A stretch of DNA of 64,000 nt from Spizellomyces sp. 'palustris' (lineage: Eukaryota > Chytridiomycota > Chytridiomycetes > Spizellomycetales > Spizellomycetaceae), in the NCBI GenBank assembly GCA_006535965.1, contig QEAR01000091.1:1-64000 (forward strand), written 5' to 3'. The notes beneath the pieces were generated by a model. It was not told where the DNA came from. It was given only the letters and a program-made list of their open reading frames with translations, and did not search any database. The translations under genes were made by a program, and so were the position numbers. Shown here one piece after another: positions 11,726 to 24,196 of this stretch. Numbering within the stretch: position 1 is the stretch's first letter; each line of letters starts with the position of its first letter.

Positions 11726-13387
11726 TTATTCTTCCTTTTCCGTCTCTTGCGGCTCGTGAAGATCCTCCATGGATCCCACGGTACCAGTATCAGCACTGTC
11801 TTGCTTCTCTAATGGCGGGGTAGGCCCCCGTTCAGCAGCCTGCTGTGTCTCACTTTCCTCTGACGATTGCAAGTTCGATCGTCGCCGCAACTCTTGACCG
11901 TATTCCGACTTTGCAAATAGAAGCTCGTCTGGGACAGACGCACGATGCCGCTTAAGCAGACTTGCTGTGGGTGAGTCCATGTCTTGTGATCGTCTGCTGT
12001 CCCCGAACCCCAGATGCTCATAGCTCTTTGGAGCGTTGGGATGGTCGCACTTCATGCATCGAAAGCCTTAAGTACACAGACCCATCAGTAACTTGTACAT
12101 GGCTTTGCTTGATTATTACCTCCACTTACGAGCAGTTGCGTATGCGTCCGGCGGAACCAAACCATTGTGTGTGAAGCATTCTTCACATATCAATGCATAT
12201 TTACTTGCTGGTCCTTCACTCTCACCGATCATAATGTCAATCACCTTGTCAAACCATCCCTTTGGTGAAGGAGTGTGTGCACCTATTCCAGATGTTAGCA
12301 AAATAACTTTTCGACGTACAACACCGAAGCGTACCGCGTGCAGGAATCCTCATATTGATGTCAGGTGTGGGGGATAGCGGAGATGGGCTGTCGACGGAGA
12401 ATGGGGTAACTGTTTTTCAAGTATGTCACAAACGGAAACCAGAACATAGTCAGTATCTATTAACATGATCATCAAAGGGCTGTTATATCAACCTGGAGTG
12501 TTCATCGATGCGGCGATCTGGAGCGTACTCGACGACTCAAGACGTTGGGACAGAGTGGCAGGGTTTGTTGAAACCTGTGCCGCATTAGGAGTTTGCATGG
12601 GTGTGCCCTAAACCGGGAAGGTTGGGACATCGGTACTGAATCATTAAAAATCAATCGACCTCACCGGTTGCGGCTTGTTTCGCATCCTTTCCTTAGTGGG
12701 TGTGTCATAACGCTCAATAAGGCCCTTTGTTTTGTAATAGGCGGTTTTCTTCTTCAGATCTTCGATCTGGTCGTCATACGAATTATCAGCGAGGATGAAC
12801 TATGACCTGAACAATCAACAAAGTGCATACCTTTTCCTTCTGCTTTGCTTTCAGATTTTCAAGGTATTCCACTGGAAGAATAAGAATTAGTATCAGTGAT
12901 GATGGCCGTTTGGGCGGGAATGTACACCCACGTTCATGCTTTTCTTTAGTGCTGTACCAATACCGGATCAACCGGTGAACTATATATATACTAAAGTGTG
13001 ACATTAGCTTAGTGAGAGCGCAAAACAACGATATACTGAGCGCGGATTTCTTTACCATGGGGCACCTAGTACCACGAAACCCGTCTTCCACAGCCATATA
13101 TCCCATGGATCTCCCCGCGGTTTGAGATAAGTGAAGTACGCGACTAGAACAAATACATAGACTGGGATAGAGTAATACAGCCAAGCAAACTTGAGTTTTC
13201 TTTCTCGCATATGTAGTTCAGATAGCCGTATTTCTGCATGGCGGATCCTCTCGTCCAGCACCGCCAAGGCCTTCTCCCAATCGCTGTCATCCTGAAGGGA
13301 CATGTTCAGATACATATAAGGCTATTCTGGGGGTATCATCATGTCCTATCGCACCTTCCGCTTTAACCAGGACAGTAGCCCGACCAT
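11726..13387 (-). CDS. LNP1: Lunapark family ER three-way-junction protein
   Basis: The first exon begins MVGLLSWLKRK and splices to DDSDWEKALAVLDERIRHAE, a short coiled coil. A hydrophobic hairpin (LYYSIPVYVFVLVAYFTY, then WLWKTGFVVLGAPW) follows. The C-terminal half carries the Lunapark zinc ribbon: YALICEECFTHNGLVPPDAY, then across an intron RFRCMKCDHPN, giving the CX2C...CX2C set. The tail is acidic and ends in QETEKEE. Lunapark stabilises three-way junctions of tubular ER together with atlastin/Sey1 and reticulons. About five introns are present; I did not check each site in the middle of the gene. It lies tail to tail with the deacetylase gene and in tandem with the CID-RRM gene upstream. 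Confidence 0.85.
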
Positions 13388-14042
13388 ATCTTCCTTCCTC
13401 TTTTCAATCAAAGGTTCATAGAAGAAGCCGATATCCTTTCTGATACAGACGAGCTGGTTAGATGACTTTCACCTATGATCCATAATACGGGCAAATTTGA
13501 GAGCAATGGCAGGATCTTTTTCAAGGCTCGATATATCAACGTGCCACAATACGTTTCACAGTTCGTTGATCCCAGATCGAATTCTGCACAGTAAATGCAA
13601 GGCAATCCTCTATCTAAAGTTTGTCAATTTGCACTTCCCGCTGCAAGGAGCCATTTCCAATCCGCCACAGTACAGAGGACTGACTTCCTAGGAGCCATTG
13701 GAAGCGTACGCAAAAATGGGCTAATGCCTTTGGTACTACCGGATAAAACCTGTTCACCAGTAGTTTCCACACTATTTGACGAAAACTGCTTCCCCCTTCT
13801 AACCATCTGCATGCTCTATCACCTACCGGTTTCCCAAGTAAAGTGGATGAAATCTTGGCAAAATGCTGGCGGTGCACCGGGGACGCTGCAACTGTCAGTG
13901 ACGCTATCGACTCAAACCGGTTTCAAGTGCATTGACATCATAACACATTTGAAATGCAAACCACATTACAGCGGTTTTCAAATTACAATGGAAGGATAAA
14001 CAAAAAGCACAATTGCACCAAATACTACAAGTTTTCCTGCCG
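13388..14042. other. Intergenic region between two minus-strand genes
   Basis: The stretch carries the 3' flank of the CID-RRM gene and the upstream region of Lunapark. Overlapping short open frames exist on both strands, but none has a recognisable domain, splice partner or coding-like composition. I see no RNA gene. Confidence 0.4.
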
Positions 14043-17000
14043 TCATTCCCAGCGTGAACGCCTACGCCGACTGTCATCTTCATCTCCTCCGTGGTCGTGG
14101 CGGTCATCTTGCCTCTCCCCATCATCTTCTCGCCTGGTGTCCCGCCCATCTGTATCCGGAGAGTAATGTCGTTTTCTCGGCACCATCCCGCCCGGCGGCC
14201 CATTCCATCCAGGCGGCGGCCCCCACGCTGGCCTTGCTCCAGGCCCACCATGATACATACCCGGTCCGCGACCCCAGTGTGGTGGCGGTCCGCCTCCAGG
14301 ACGCATTCCATGTGGTCCTGTTGGAGGCATTCCATATCCGGGTCCATAGTTTGGAGGAGGGGGTTGATAGGGCCAGTCGTAGGACCGACGGGGATGTTGC
14401 CCAGACTCTCCACCACCATCGCTAGGACCGTTCGCCTCGCGATCTTCTGAAGTATGCTTCGCGTCGTTTGTGGAATTGACTTCTTCGGTATTGTCTCCGC
14501 CGCCCAGTACGACGATATGCTCTTCGCCTCGATCTTGAGTTTGCCGGTTACGCCACCGTTCATTATCATCACGCTCGTCATACTGGCGATCTGTGACAAC
14601 CATGATCTCTGTCCCGCGTCCTGATGGGGACATCTGTGGGTATTGATGGAGCGGTGGTCGGGGCATTCCCATGGGCATATTGGGAAAGGGCGGCTGGAGA
14701 CCAGCTGGCACACCGTCCCGGTTACCCATCCAAGGTGTTTGCTGCATTTGCTGCATACCCGGTTGCACAAATGGCCGAGCCATGTGAGGAGTGCTTTGAT
14801 TAAAGCCTCCTCGGTCTCGCTGTTGCTGAGCCGCCAAGAATCCAGGCGCAAACGGGATCTGACCGCTCGCATACTTTCCCTTGCACACATCCCCCTTTTG
14901 AGGCCAGCCAAAATCGGGTTCTTCCACCACCATTCCGCCCTCGATAGGTCCTCCACCACGTGTGGATTGTGAAATTGTCCGCTTCTCGGTGTCTGTCATG
15001 CGCGCCAAAGGGAACAATGTTTCTCCTGTGGTATAGTCAAAGAACTCCTTGGGACCATATCCACATCCCCAACCCATCTGCAGCATTTCCGACTTTTAGA
15101 AAATCATGAAATATATTATCAAAAATATTGGTAATCACCTTAAGCATTGTACCATTATACTGATACTTATGAAACCGATCCTTGACAAGGTCCGCCTCGG
15201 TGCGGGTCAGAAGTTTAACAAATGCATTGAATTTAGGATAGTTTACCTGTCGAAATCATCGTGAGTGGTGTCATGAAGGTGTCCCTCAGAGGTCTAGATC
15301 GGTAACTTACTGTTACAGTATCGACACGCGCTATAGTTTCGAAGAGGTCCCGAACATTTTCCTTTGTAATATTGGGGGTGATGCCCCCTACATATACCGT
15401 TCGCGTCAGAACTGACAATAAAGATTTAGGGGGTTAGCACCATTCCTGGGTCCGCGCTGCGTGCTCCAAATCGCTTTACTTTTCATAAACTCCTTTGGCA
15501 GCGAAGGATCTACAAATCCTGGCAAACAGTCTCCCGGCCGAGCTGGTACTGCACCTTGCGCAGCCGCCTGCGTCCAAGGTGAGACTGGCTGTACTCCTTC
15601 TCGATCGCTACCCACTACTGGAATTGGTCGACCGATAGGGGCCAACGATTTGCCATCGGTGTGCATTCGCCCGTCTAACGAAGGATTCTGCGCATATTGA
15701 TGCGGCATTGATTGATGAGACTGTGAAGGGCCTCCACCGGCCCGGTTCGGAAAGATGGAGCTTTCAGAGGCCATTGATCCGAGATTTACTTGGCCTTGCC
15801 CCATTGGATTCTGGTGCTGTGCAGCGTGTGCGGAATGGCTTCCCCATGGCGTTGAAGATACCGCATCTCTGATCGACCCGCTTGGGAAACTTGCAGGTTG
15901 GTGTGTGGCGGTGACGTTGGATTGTGCACTGATTTTAGTGAGAAGGTTGTCGATTCGATGCAAGCGGGCAGATGCCAGGAGGAGACAATGGTATATGGGG
16001 AAAAGAAAAGAGATATTGATGATTAGAAAAAGGACACGATTCCAAGACGTTCGCAAAAGATATACTAGCGATGTAATAGAACAGTTTATTAAGCCAAACA
16101 CAATTACAACGCAGAATATAGTTACGGTCATGCCTGTTCATATAGGTATCCGCTTTCTACATAGACTGCAGGTACCATGTCTCACGGAGGACCATTATAT
16201 GATTGCGGCAACGTATAAACCGATGACCGCCTTACAGCCTCGCTTTCAACAGCACGGGCAAGTGTATCAAAAAAAAACAGACTCAAAATCACTACTTACG
16301 TTCCAGCCCCAGAGCTCGTCACTTTCTTAACGTCCTCTTCATCACCATAATCGAAGTCATTCGGATTGGCTGATTGGCCAATCGATGTTGAAGCCGCACT
16401 TACGTTTTGCTTTGTAGTACTATTATCAGCAATGCCTCCTGACGATGAATTTAGGCTTGGGGTCGCCTGTAACGAAGTAGTCAATGAGCCCATTACTGGA
16501 TTGCTGGATACCATGGGAAGTCCCGCTAAAAGCAGCTGTGCAATTGCTGCTTGTTGGCTTTGTACAGAAGGCTGCTGTGGAAGGGCGGCCTGGTTTTGAA
16601 GCAAAGGCAATAACGAAGCAACGTCCAGATTACCACCTAAGCCGGGGACCGCTGACTGCCCCAAGGCACCAAGTGCGCCCAACAAGGATGTAGCATCTAA
16701 CCCGGCCGAAGGTAGCCCAGCCGGCTGCTGTGGGGTCGACGTCACTTCTGCCCCCCCTATCGACCCATTGTTCAAGCGTGGATCTGTGCCGATGCCAGTT
16801 CCATTATTTGAAGTACTGGATACTCGAGGATCGCCCAATCCAGCGGATGCGATCACCGTAGGACCTTACGAGGGTACAAGGTATAAAATCAAAACTTAGA
16901 ATTTCCGATATAACTTCCCTGTTACAATACGAACGATAAGCACTACAATCAGCCAGTACTCTACCTGGTGCCTCCGCATGCCATTCATTCGTGAAATACT

Positions 17001-17687
17001 GCTTTTCCAAAGCCGTGACTTGTTCTACATTGAAAAGTCCAGATCTTTTCCACAGTCCTACAGTTCGTTTGACACGGTCCTGCGAGTTTATCAATAAGAT
17101 GAGATAATGCCATGAGAAAACTGGTATCTATTCACTTACCCTGTCTTTTGGAGGGGCCTGAAAAAGATGAGGAATAAAGGTATCCAATTTCTCCTCAAAT
17201 CGCGCTATATAGACTTTTCCATCCTCCGGATGCTTTGCGGCAGCACGAGCAATGGAGTCGATGGTGTAAAGACCAGCCAGCTTTAGCTCTGGCGGACATT
17301 TCTGAATGAATTTTTCGATGCTATAAACAATGTTCTTGTAGTTCTGCGCAAAGGGCAAAGGATATGTTAGGGCGCTCCCGACAAGTATATAGGAAACAGC
17401 CATCTAATGGAAGCAATGGCGCCTGATTTATAAGGCTAGTCTCAAAGCATGCGGCGAATCATCTCCATCTCTTTTCAGCACACTGTGCAAGCGGAATTGC
17501 AACTTGTTCCAGCACTTATGACAAGCATCTTGCCGCTTCCACTACGTCACGTATCCAGCCATCTCACCTTTGCGTGCTTGATGGCAAGCTTTGTCAAAGA
17601 ACTGATCTTTGACGCTGAAACGGGTAACTTCGTCTCGTATAGCGAGTGAAGCTCCTTGTCAAACTCAAGGGTATCCCGGAGGGACAT
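14043..17687 (-). CDS. CID-RRM RNA-binding transcription-termination factor (Nrd1/Seb1/SCAF8 type)
   Basis: Members bind the phosphorylated CTD of RNA polymerase II and nascent RNA, and direct termination or 3'-end choice. The N-terminus MSLRDTLEFDKELHSLYETK begins a CTD-interaction domain that continues across introns: SSLTKLAIKHAK, NYKNIVYSIEKFIQKCPPEL, LKLAGLYTIDSIARAAAKHP, VKRTVGLWKRSGLFNVEQV. A Pro/Gly/Gln-rich middle part follows, then an RRM with TVYVGGITPNITKENVRDLF. The C-terminal third is low complexity, rich in Gly, Pro, Asp and Arg, and ends SRRRRSRWE. Most introns are short, but one at 16299-15929 is 371 nt; its phase (GGA AC | T GCA) is consistent. I cannot say whether Nrd1, Seb1 or SCAF4/8 is the closest relative. 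The start is the ATG at 17687, 263 bp from COG5 on the other strand. Confidence 0.85.
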
Positions 17688-17950
17688 GGCGATGAGCGCT
17701 CAACGTTGGTGGATCTAAAGTCCGATGGGCAGCGCTAAAGATTCGATGGGATCGCCCTCCCCTTCTCAAAGCCCCCTTTGGCCTTTTAGAAAGGTTGTTG
17801 CTAAGCATTGCCACGTGAAATGACTCATCAAGCAGCGTGCGCTTCACGAGCTCGGCCTTTGCCTTTGGGCCATCCTCAGCCTGACGTGCTTCATCACCGC
17901 CAGTTCCTCCGCGAGATTCGCTTTGGCAGAGGGGGACAAGTACTTTCGTT
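17688..17950. promoter_or_regulatory. Divergent promoter between the CID-RRM gene and COG5
   Basis: The start codons are 263 bp apart and point away from each other. No motif I can name is visible. A shared promoter is inferred from position only. Confidence 0.4.
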
Positions 17951-20900
17951 ATGCTGTCAGGACGACGGCCAAGTCTGCAGGTCTCTACTTCTGGTACTGG
18001 CGCTATCGAAGGTCTCCTCTCTTCGCAAGGTAAACAAACCATCTGGACGGCTGTGACTTGGTTGTGAGAGGTTCACGGTGGTGGAAGTTCTTTTGTGCTC
18101 ATATGTATATTCTATTGGCCTCTATTAGACTACAAAGAGTTCTCTAGCAATGGTTTTGACGCAACTCAGTATGCCAATCGCGTCATTCAGGCACCTGCAG
18201 ATAGCCCATTTCACGGAATGGATATTGCTACGGCGTTGGCAAAGCTGAATTTTGGCATTGAGCATCTGAACAAGCATATCCATGATCAGGTAAGATTGAG
18301 ACCTTGAATATATAGTATATAGCAGTGCATTGTTTTTATCAACCTGAGAAAGTGAATCCTCTTTCTGTCCATCCCAGGTCGCAAGTCACTATGAAGATCT
18401 ATTGCAACAGGTCACGGGATTATCGCACATTGAGGAAGTTTTGGCCACTGTCAAAATCGGGCTGGGCTCTCTAAATGGATCTTTTGACAGGTACTCCGGC
18501 AGGTATACCGAAAACACAGAGTGGACAAGTGGCTAACTGTCGGCCTTGAGGCCACAATACTTAGAGTACGCGAGAAGATAGTAGATCCATATCAGCAGAT
18601 GAGAGATAAGAGTGTGCAATTGGACCGGATACAACGAACAGCCGAGGTGCTGCGTCGCATAATACGCTTTATGTATCTGCTACGCCGGCTTGAATTGTTA
18701 ATGCCTGGAGGGGAGCGGGAACTGCCAAAAGCGGCTCTTACCGTTAGTGAAATGGGTGAGCTCATCACAATGACGAAGCTAGTTCACAAGAGAAAGGCTA
18801 CCGCTAGTCTCTGACGATCTTCTGCGCTAGATGCCATTATAGCCGATGAGGACCTTCAAGGTATTGCCATTATCGAGTCAGAGAGTGATCTTGTAGCTCA
18901 GGCGAAGGAGCGAATTACCACCGAAGGGGAACAGTTGCTACTGCGCGGGCTGTCTGCACAGGTGCGTGGATGGTCGTCTCAGGTGTGTTGACATTGCGGT
19001 ACTCACTTTATTCGTAGACCGCAGATATAGCATCAGGTCTTCAAGTTTTCTTTAACTTGGGACAACTCGCATCGAAGACTCGACAACTTGTAGAGCAAAT
19101 GTTGCAGAGCATTACTAAGGACATTCAAGCGGCGCTGGACGTCGTCAAGTTGAATAAAGAAATCAAAGGTACGTCCCGTAATCCGAACAAGCGGACCAAA
19201 CTTTGGAGTTGGCCTAACTCTGCTATCTGTAGAGGCTTCACTGGCCGGTGACTCCGCACGCCGTCCTGGCGACACCCCTTTTTTGGGCTCATCCGCATCC
19301 GCAAGCAATGGACTATGGAGCAGACTGGAACGTTTGATGGACAGCATCTTCGAAAATGCTAATAAAGTAAAGGATTCCCTTCAGAAACGTACCTCCGCTA
19401 TGGTTCTGTTCTGATTTAACATATGCTCCAGATATACCAACTCGAGAAAGTGCTTGGACGGAAGCGCGACCCTATAACGCATGTCCTTTTCTTGGACGAG
19501 GTCAACAAAGTACGACCGCTGGAAATCGCACTTCTCATCTTAAGTCATGTTACACCAACACCGCTATAATTAGGGAATCAACGGAGACTTGCTCGATTAT
19601 TTTTGGAAAGGGCTATCAGCGTCTTTGGAACGCGAAATTCGCCTTGCCACAAAAGGTGCGCGAACGAGAAGGAATCGTACTCGTTTCAAATATATCAAGC
19701 GCTTACTGTGGTGGATGTTCAGCGTCACAATTTCTTCTCCACGCCTTTCAAACCGGTTACCCCCGGCTCTTGCGGCTAGTGCATAACGTCTTCACACGGC
19801 TTTCCGTTGTCAGTGGGATTGACTACAGTGACGAGACGCAAAGGTATGGGGGAATCGCTTAATGATTCCGCGACTCCTCACCTTATTCACTTCCTCTTAC
19901 TTGTGCTTTGCAAGGCCAGACAGTCTTTTGATTCTTCGAACTTTATCTCCATTCGAAGGGGCATACCTGTCCCGGTCTCTTTCACGAATTCTTGAACCTG
20001 TCAATACAGCATTTCCTGAAAGGCCTGGGCCTGGCGTGCGACCGGTTCCTAGTCGAGATGACGTGGACAAAATCATAAGAGCGTTGAGCAGGTCCGTTTG
20101 TTGGGTAAAATTGATACCAAGTACAGACCAGTAACCATTTCATTTGTCAAGAATAGTGAGATGGAGGTAGCAAAGTTCGATGCACACCTGCTAAAGGCTG
20201 TATCAAAGAATGGCAATAAAGCTATCAGAATGTATGCTGTCAAGTGCGAGCAATTGGTAGGTTCACGCATTGAAGATTTCATTTCTTTCATTTCATTATA
20301 AATAATGTCTTTGCTAGTATGGTGCAGAAGCACATGTACAGTTCAGTGGAACCGGTCCGGCCTCACAGTCCCAAGCTCTTGTCATTGAGATTATCAACTC
20401 CTTGTGGTGGATGCAGCAGAGCCTGTTGCGTCTCCTGGAAGAGTTTGACAAGGGAGCCAGTGACGATCCTTTGAGCGACGCCGCCCAGGTGGGGTCACTT
20501 GTCGTTGCGCCAAACTGTCGAGGTTGTTGACTCATTACTCCACAACAGGGCTTGTCCAAAACGCTGCAGAATATCGTGGAACGAAGTTTCAAGCAGATTA
20601 CTCGAGAAATGGAAAATGTGCTCATGAAGATGCATAGGGAAGATTTTGCGAGGTCGGTGGCATCAGATTACCCTTACGTCTTACTAGGCATAACAATTGC
20701 GATGCATGTAGTCGACACGCGTCGCCTTCTCGGGGACCTGTGGAATCATCCACAAGTCAGTACGTGGTAGAGTTTGCCACTAGAATTCGATGGCTTCATC
20801 GAGAGCTCCTGTCAAAATTGCAGTGTGGCAAGGAATCACGCGAGTGGTATGCAAGTTGCCATACCAAAACAGTATCACTAGCGCGACAGTTACTGATATG

Positions 20901-21483
20901 ACATGTAAAATAAGGATTCGTGCCCTTGGACAACGTGTCGTCGACTTTTTCCTCCGCCACGCCAGCTTAATACGGCCCAGCAATGAAGTCATTGGACGAT
21001 TATTGGCTGGAGACATGACCCAGTTAGAGTTTGTTCTCAGCCAGTGGTTCGGAGCCATGGGGATGAAACTGGAGCGAGATCTAGGTGATAGCTACAGGGC
21101 TCTGCGGACGTTCAGGTTAGTTTTGGACCTTGAGGTTGTCAACATGGTACTCCTTAACGCATGTGGATATCAGACATTTGCCTTTTCTGGATCTCGATCA
21201 AGTACGGGATTTGTCTCGAAGTCAGACACTGCCACCTCTTATTTTGCTCCAGCACCTACTTGCCCGCTCACGTCCATCGATACCCTCTCCCATGCTCCTT
21301 TACGGTTGGAGTGCAACACAATACAGTGAATGGCTAGATCTTCATTCCACCCAAGAGGCCATGCAACTACTAGATCGATGCTTGGATAGTTACGCAGACG
21401 ACATGAAGCGCAGGGGAGACAGATCGTTATGCCCTGAGTTCAATGCTGCAAAAGAGATAGTGGAGCGGAACACAAAGAAATAG
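17951..21483 (+). CDS. COG5: Conserved oligomeric Golgi complex subunit 5
   Basis: COG5 belongs to lobe B of the COG tether, which captures vesicles returning to and moving within the Golgi. The first exon starts MLSGRRPSLQVSTSGTGAIE and splices to DYKEFSSNGFDATQYANRVI. Then come LAKLNFGIEHLNKHIHDQVA and LLQQVTGLSHIEEVLATVK, which align well with animal COG5 (repeated ALAKL...I..L....H.QV and the T.IE..L pattern). KIVDPYQQMRDKSVQLDRIQ and VLRRIIRFMYLLRRLE follow, then LQVFFNLGQLASKTRQLVEQ. The remainder is helical, as expected of a CATCHR-type tether. Roughly a dozen short introns are present; exact sites in the last third were not all checked. The stop at 21483 is only 24 nt from the stop of the convergent coiled-coil gene. 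Confidence 0.88.
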
Positions 21484-21507
21484 ACGCTGGGAGGGTGTGT
21501 TGTATTT

Positions 21508-23250
21508 TTACATGCCAATGACTACCTTTCTCAAAAATCTCCATACGAAGTTTAGTAGAATGCTACCACCGTTGGATGGCGCTATGCCTTGGACTCTGGA
21601 GGCAATGTCCAAGTTGTCCCTATTCAGAGATGTTTCAACCAGTGTGTTCGCCTCATCCCCAGGATGATGCACATCCGGTGGCTTTACACCTGACGGTTGG
21701 GGGAGCGTAAAATAAGTCGCATTTTCATCGTCTCCAATGCCACTCGAATGGTCCGACTCAATCTCGCTGAGGCACAGTTTGGGTAGTTGTTTGGATTTCC
21801 CTGACTGAACCAGCCCGTAGTTGTCCCTCATCCGGTTCTTTTGATTTTTTTTGAGACGAGGGTTGCCGATCTCCAAGTCTGCACGCATCATTCCATCAAC
21901 TCGATCATAAATCCTGTCCTGCCCTGATGTCAATTCCATAGGTTTAGGATGGACATCGTGAGACTTTACCGTACTCGGCAATAAAAGCTCTTTAAATGGG
22001 TTGACTGGAGGTACCAATTTTTCGTAAGTGCGGCACCGCTTTCCGCCACCGGCACCTTGGCCGGCTCTTGTGGGAGTGAGCTTCCCTGCCATCTCCCCTA
22101 ATACCGTTGCATAATTCACCCGTATCTCCTCTAGTTGCGCTTTCAACTGTTCGACGAGAACTTCCTGCTGTGTGCAAATGTCTCGACGGATCACACTCTC
22201 TTCAGCTTTTTCTTCTAGCTGAGCTACTTTTGCCTGCAACTGGCGCAATTCCTTGGAGGCGACTTGAAGCCGCCCCTCGACTTTCTGTCTTGCAGTTGCC
22301 TCCCTCACCTTCTCCTCCTCTGCCTCCTGAACCCGCAATAATAATGAATCTAGTATTTCTCGTTCTTCCATCTCCACTGAAAACTTCTCCTTTTTATCCT
22401 CTAGCCATTGAAGTCTTAGCCGCTTCTTCTCAGCTTTTAATGAATCCACTTCCTCGCACAGCAAAAATAGTTCATTTCTGATGTCTTCCATTTGAGCACT
22501 GTGAGTATTGCTCTCCTTTTCCCGACTTTGATTGGCGTTTTTAACCTGGCTGAGAAGGGAAGTAACTTGAGCCTGAAGCTCCGCATTGCTTCGTTCCAAG
22601 GATTCCATGTATTCTGACATATCGAAGCTCATGCTACCGCTTGGGCTCGTGAGACGTGGAGTAGATAATTTTGAGGCAGAAAAACATCTCCTGTTTGCTC
22701 TCGATAACGGTGATGGCGATCTGCGTGATATGTGTGTATTGACCGATTTGCTTGACTGGCGAGACGGTGACCAAAGGTCCGGGTATCCAACTGTTTTTCG
22801 TCGCTCTGGTGATTCAAGTCGGCCATTTGCTGTCGACTCTTCGGCTGCACTTGCGCAATCAGCAAATTTTGGCTTGCGTGGGGAGTAATAGACCTTGTTG
22901 AATGCCTTGGCTGGCGACGAGAAAACTGGTGGATTCGGCACTGCGGAGGCCGCAGAACAATGACTACATAATCTGCTCACAACGACCTCATAGCTTTCCT
23001 TTAGCTCATTGTTGGCTTGTAAAAGGTGCTGGCCAACTTGAGCTGCAATGGTCAAATCTGCAGCGTGCAGAAAAACTGATCAAGATTGACGTCAGTTAGC
23101 ATCAAACAAATCTTGTCATATCCTACCGCGTTCTTTGTCTTCCAACAACGCTAGACATGCCTGTAGTTGGCTACGGGCATCTTCTTGGGTCGACCAAGCG
23201 CACTCAACGCTTTGCGATTCCAAACATGTTGCGGGTTGGCAGGAGGACAT
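21508..23250 (-). CDS. Coiled-coil protein with a CC1-box motif, putative dynein adaptor (BICD/CDR2/Spindly-like)
   Basis: Two exons (23250-23127 and 23075-21508, with a 51-nt intron) encode 563 residues. Residues 48-67 read DLTIAAQVGQHLLQANNELK. This matches the CC1 box (DLxxAAxxGxxLLxxNxEL) by which BICD, BICDR, CDR2 and Spindly proteins bind the dynein light intermediate chain. A Ser/Pro-rich segment with Arg (SRRSPSPLSRANRR) comes next. A long Glu/Lys/Gln-rich coiled coil covers roughly residues 200-360 (for example EEREILDSLLLRVQEAEEEK). A less ordered tail ends in a hydrophobic and basic stretch (SILLNFVWRFLRKVVIGM), possibly a membrane- or cargo-binding helix. Motif and coiled coil are visible; the dynein role is inferred. 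A general HAP1-N family member is the main alternative. Confidence 0.72.
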
Positions 23251-23854
23251 ACCGCGCGCTGCATGGTCAATTGCAAACGGAAGCGAGATATTTGAACTGT
23301 ACAGTCAGTGCATATAAGTCAGGGAACCATGTGATTACAAGTGACTATCTCTTGGGCAGCAATATGCCCAGGACAGTCTTGCTCGTCTTGTCGATACTAT
23401 GATACAATACATTGCATACAATTTGGGATGTACTATGAGGCCTAGATATAAATGCAAATTCTGTAACGATATCACCCAAGGATATAGCTATGCTCCGACG
23501 TGCTTGATAATGACGGAACTCGTCTTAAATCCGTTACAAAATTAGTTTTCTCATACCTGCTCCGGGTTTGGGGCCTATTCCCATTTGTAGGCCAAGTCTT
23601 TCTCATTTCGAACGATTGCCTTTGCTAGATCTAGGTCGCGCAACGTATCCCACAGGCCTTGCATTCTCATCTGTACCGACCCAGAGTTATTGATCCGCCA
23701 AGTCTTTCGCCGACACACGTGTCTGATAGCACATGCGACAGGCAATTATATAAATTCTGAAAAACTAGGTGAGTTTGGGAACTATAAGATTATCTGTGCT
23801 CGCCGCCTATTTACCTCACATCCCGGGGCCAGCGGGAGACATGTTGCATGCAGC

Positions 23855-24196
23855 GCATACCTTGGCCGTGCGCTGAGGCAGTTAAGCGTGGGAATCCTTG
23901 AACAAACCAGGAATGCCAGTTTTCTCATTTCTGAACTGCCTCCGCCCGCCCCCAACCATCCATGACGTCTCCCGTGTACACTGACGGCGACTGGCAGTGT
24001 GATAGCTGCCGCCTCTACAACATGGTGAGCACACTCGTCAGTCGTGAATGTCCCTCCCAAAGAAAATGCCCAACATCAGCAGACAAGTTGCAGCAGTGCA
24101 TACCTTGGCCGTGGTCGCTGTTCTCCCTTCGAAGCAGTTAAGCATGGGTATGACAAGTGTAATGGAGGACACTGGCATTCCTGGTTTGTTCAAGGA
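23855..24196 (+). repeat. 5S-rRNA-like duplicated segments with an inverted end piece
   Basis: Two partial copies are seen. Copy B at 24098-24196 starts GCATACCTTGGCCGTG, contains GAAGCAGTTAAGCATGGG (compare the 5S internal promoter GAAGTTAAGC) and then GGAGGACACTGGCATTCCTGG (compare 5S GGTGACCACTGGGAATCCTGG), in the order and spacing of a 5S gene. Copy A at 23855-23892 repeats the first 16 bases exactly and the GTTAAGC part with a gap. It is followed at 23895-23920 by a 26-base piece that is the exact reverse complement of 24171-24196. This looks like a degenerate, rearranged 5S pseudogene or 5S-derived SINE. The resemblance was judged by eye. Confidence 0.42.

Noticed and set aside
13904-14959. 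351-residue minus-strand frame overlapping the CID-RRM gene
   Set aside because: It is the wrong frame of the low-complexity C-terminal exon, whose correct frame continues from the RRM.
15406-16131. Apparent hydrophobic N-terminus (LYYIASI-like stretch) on a 241-residue frame
   Set aside because: The hydrophobic part is the translated 371-nt intron; the true exon begins at 15928 in phase with the exon before it.
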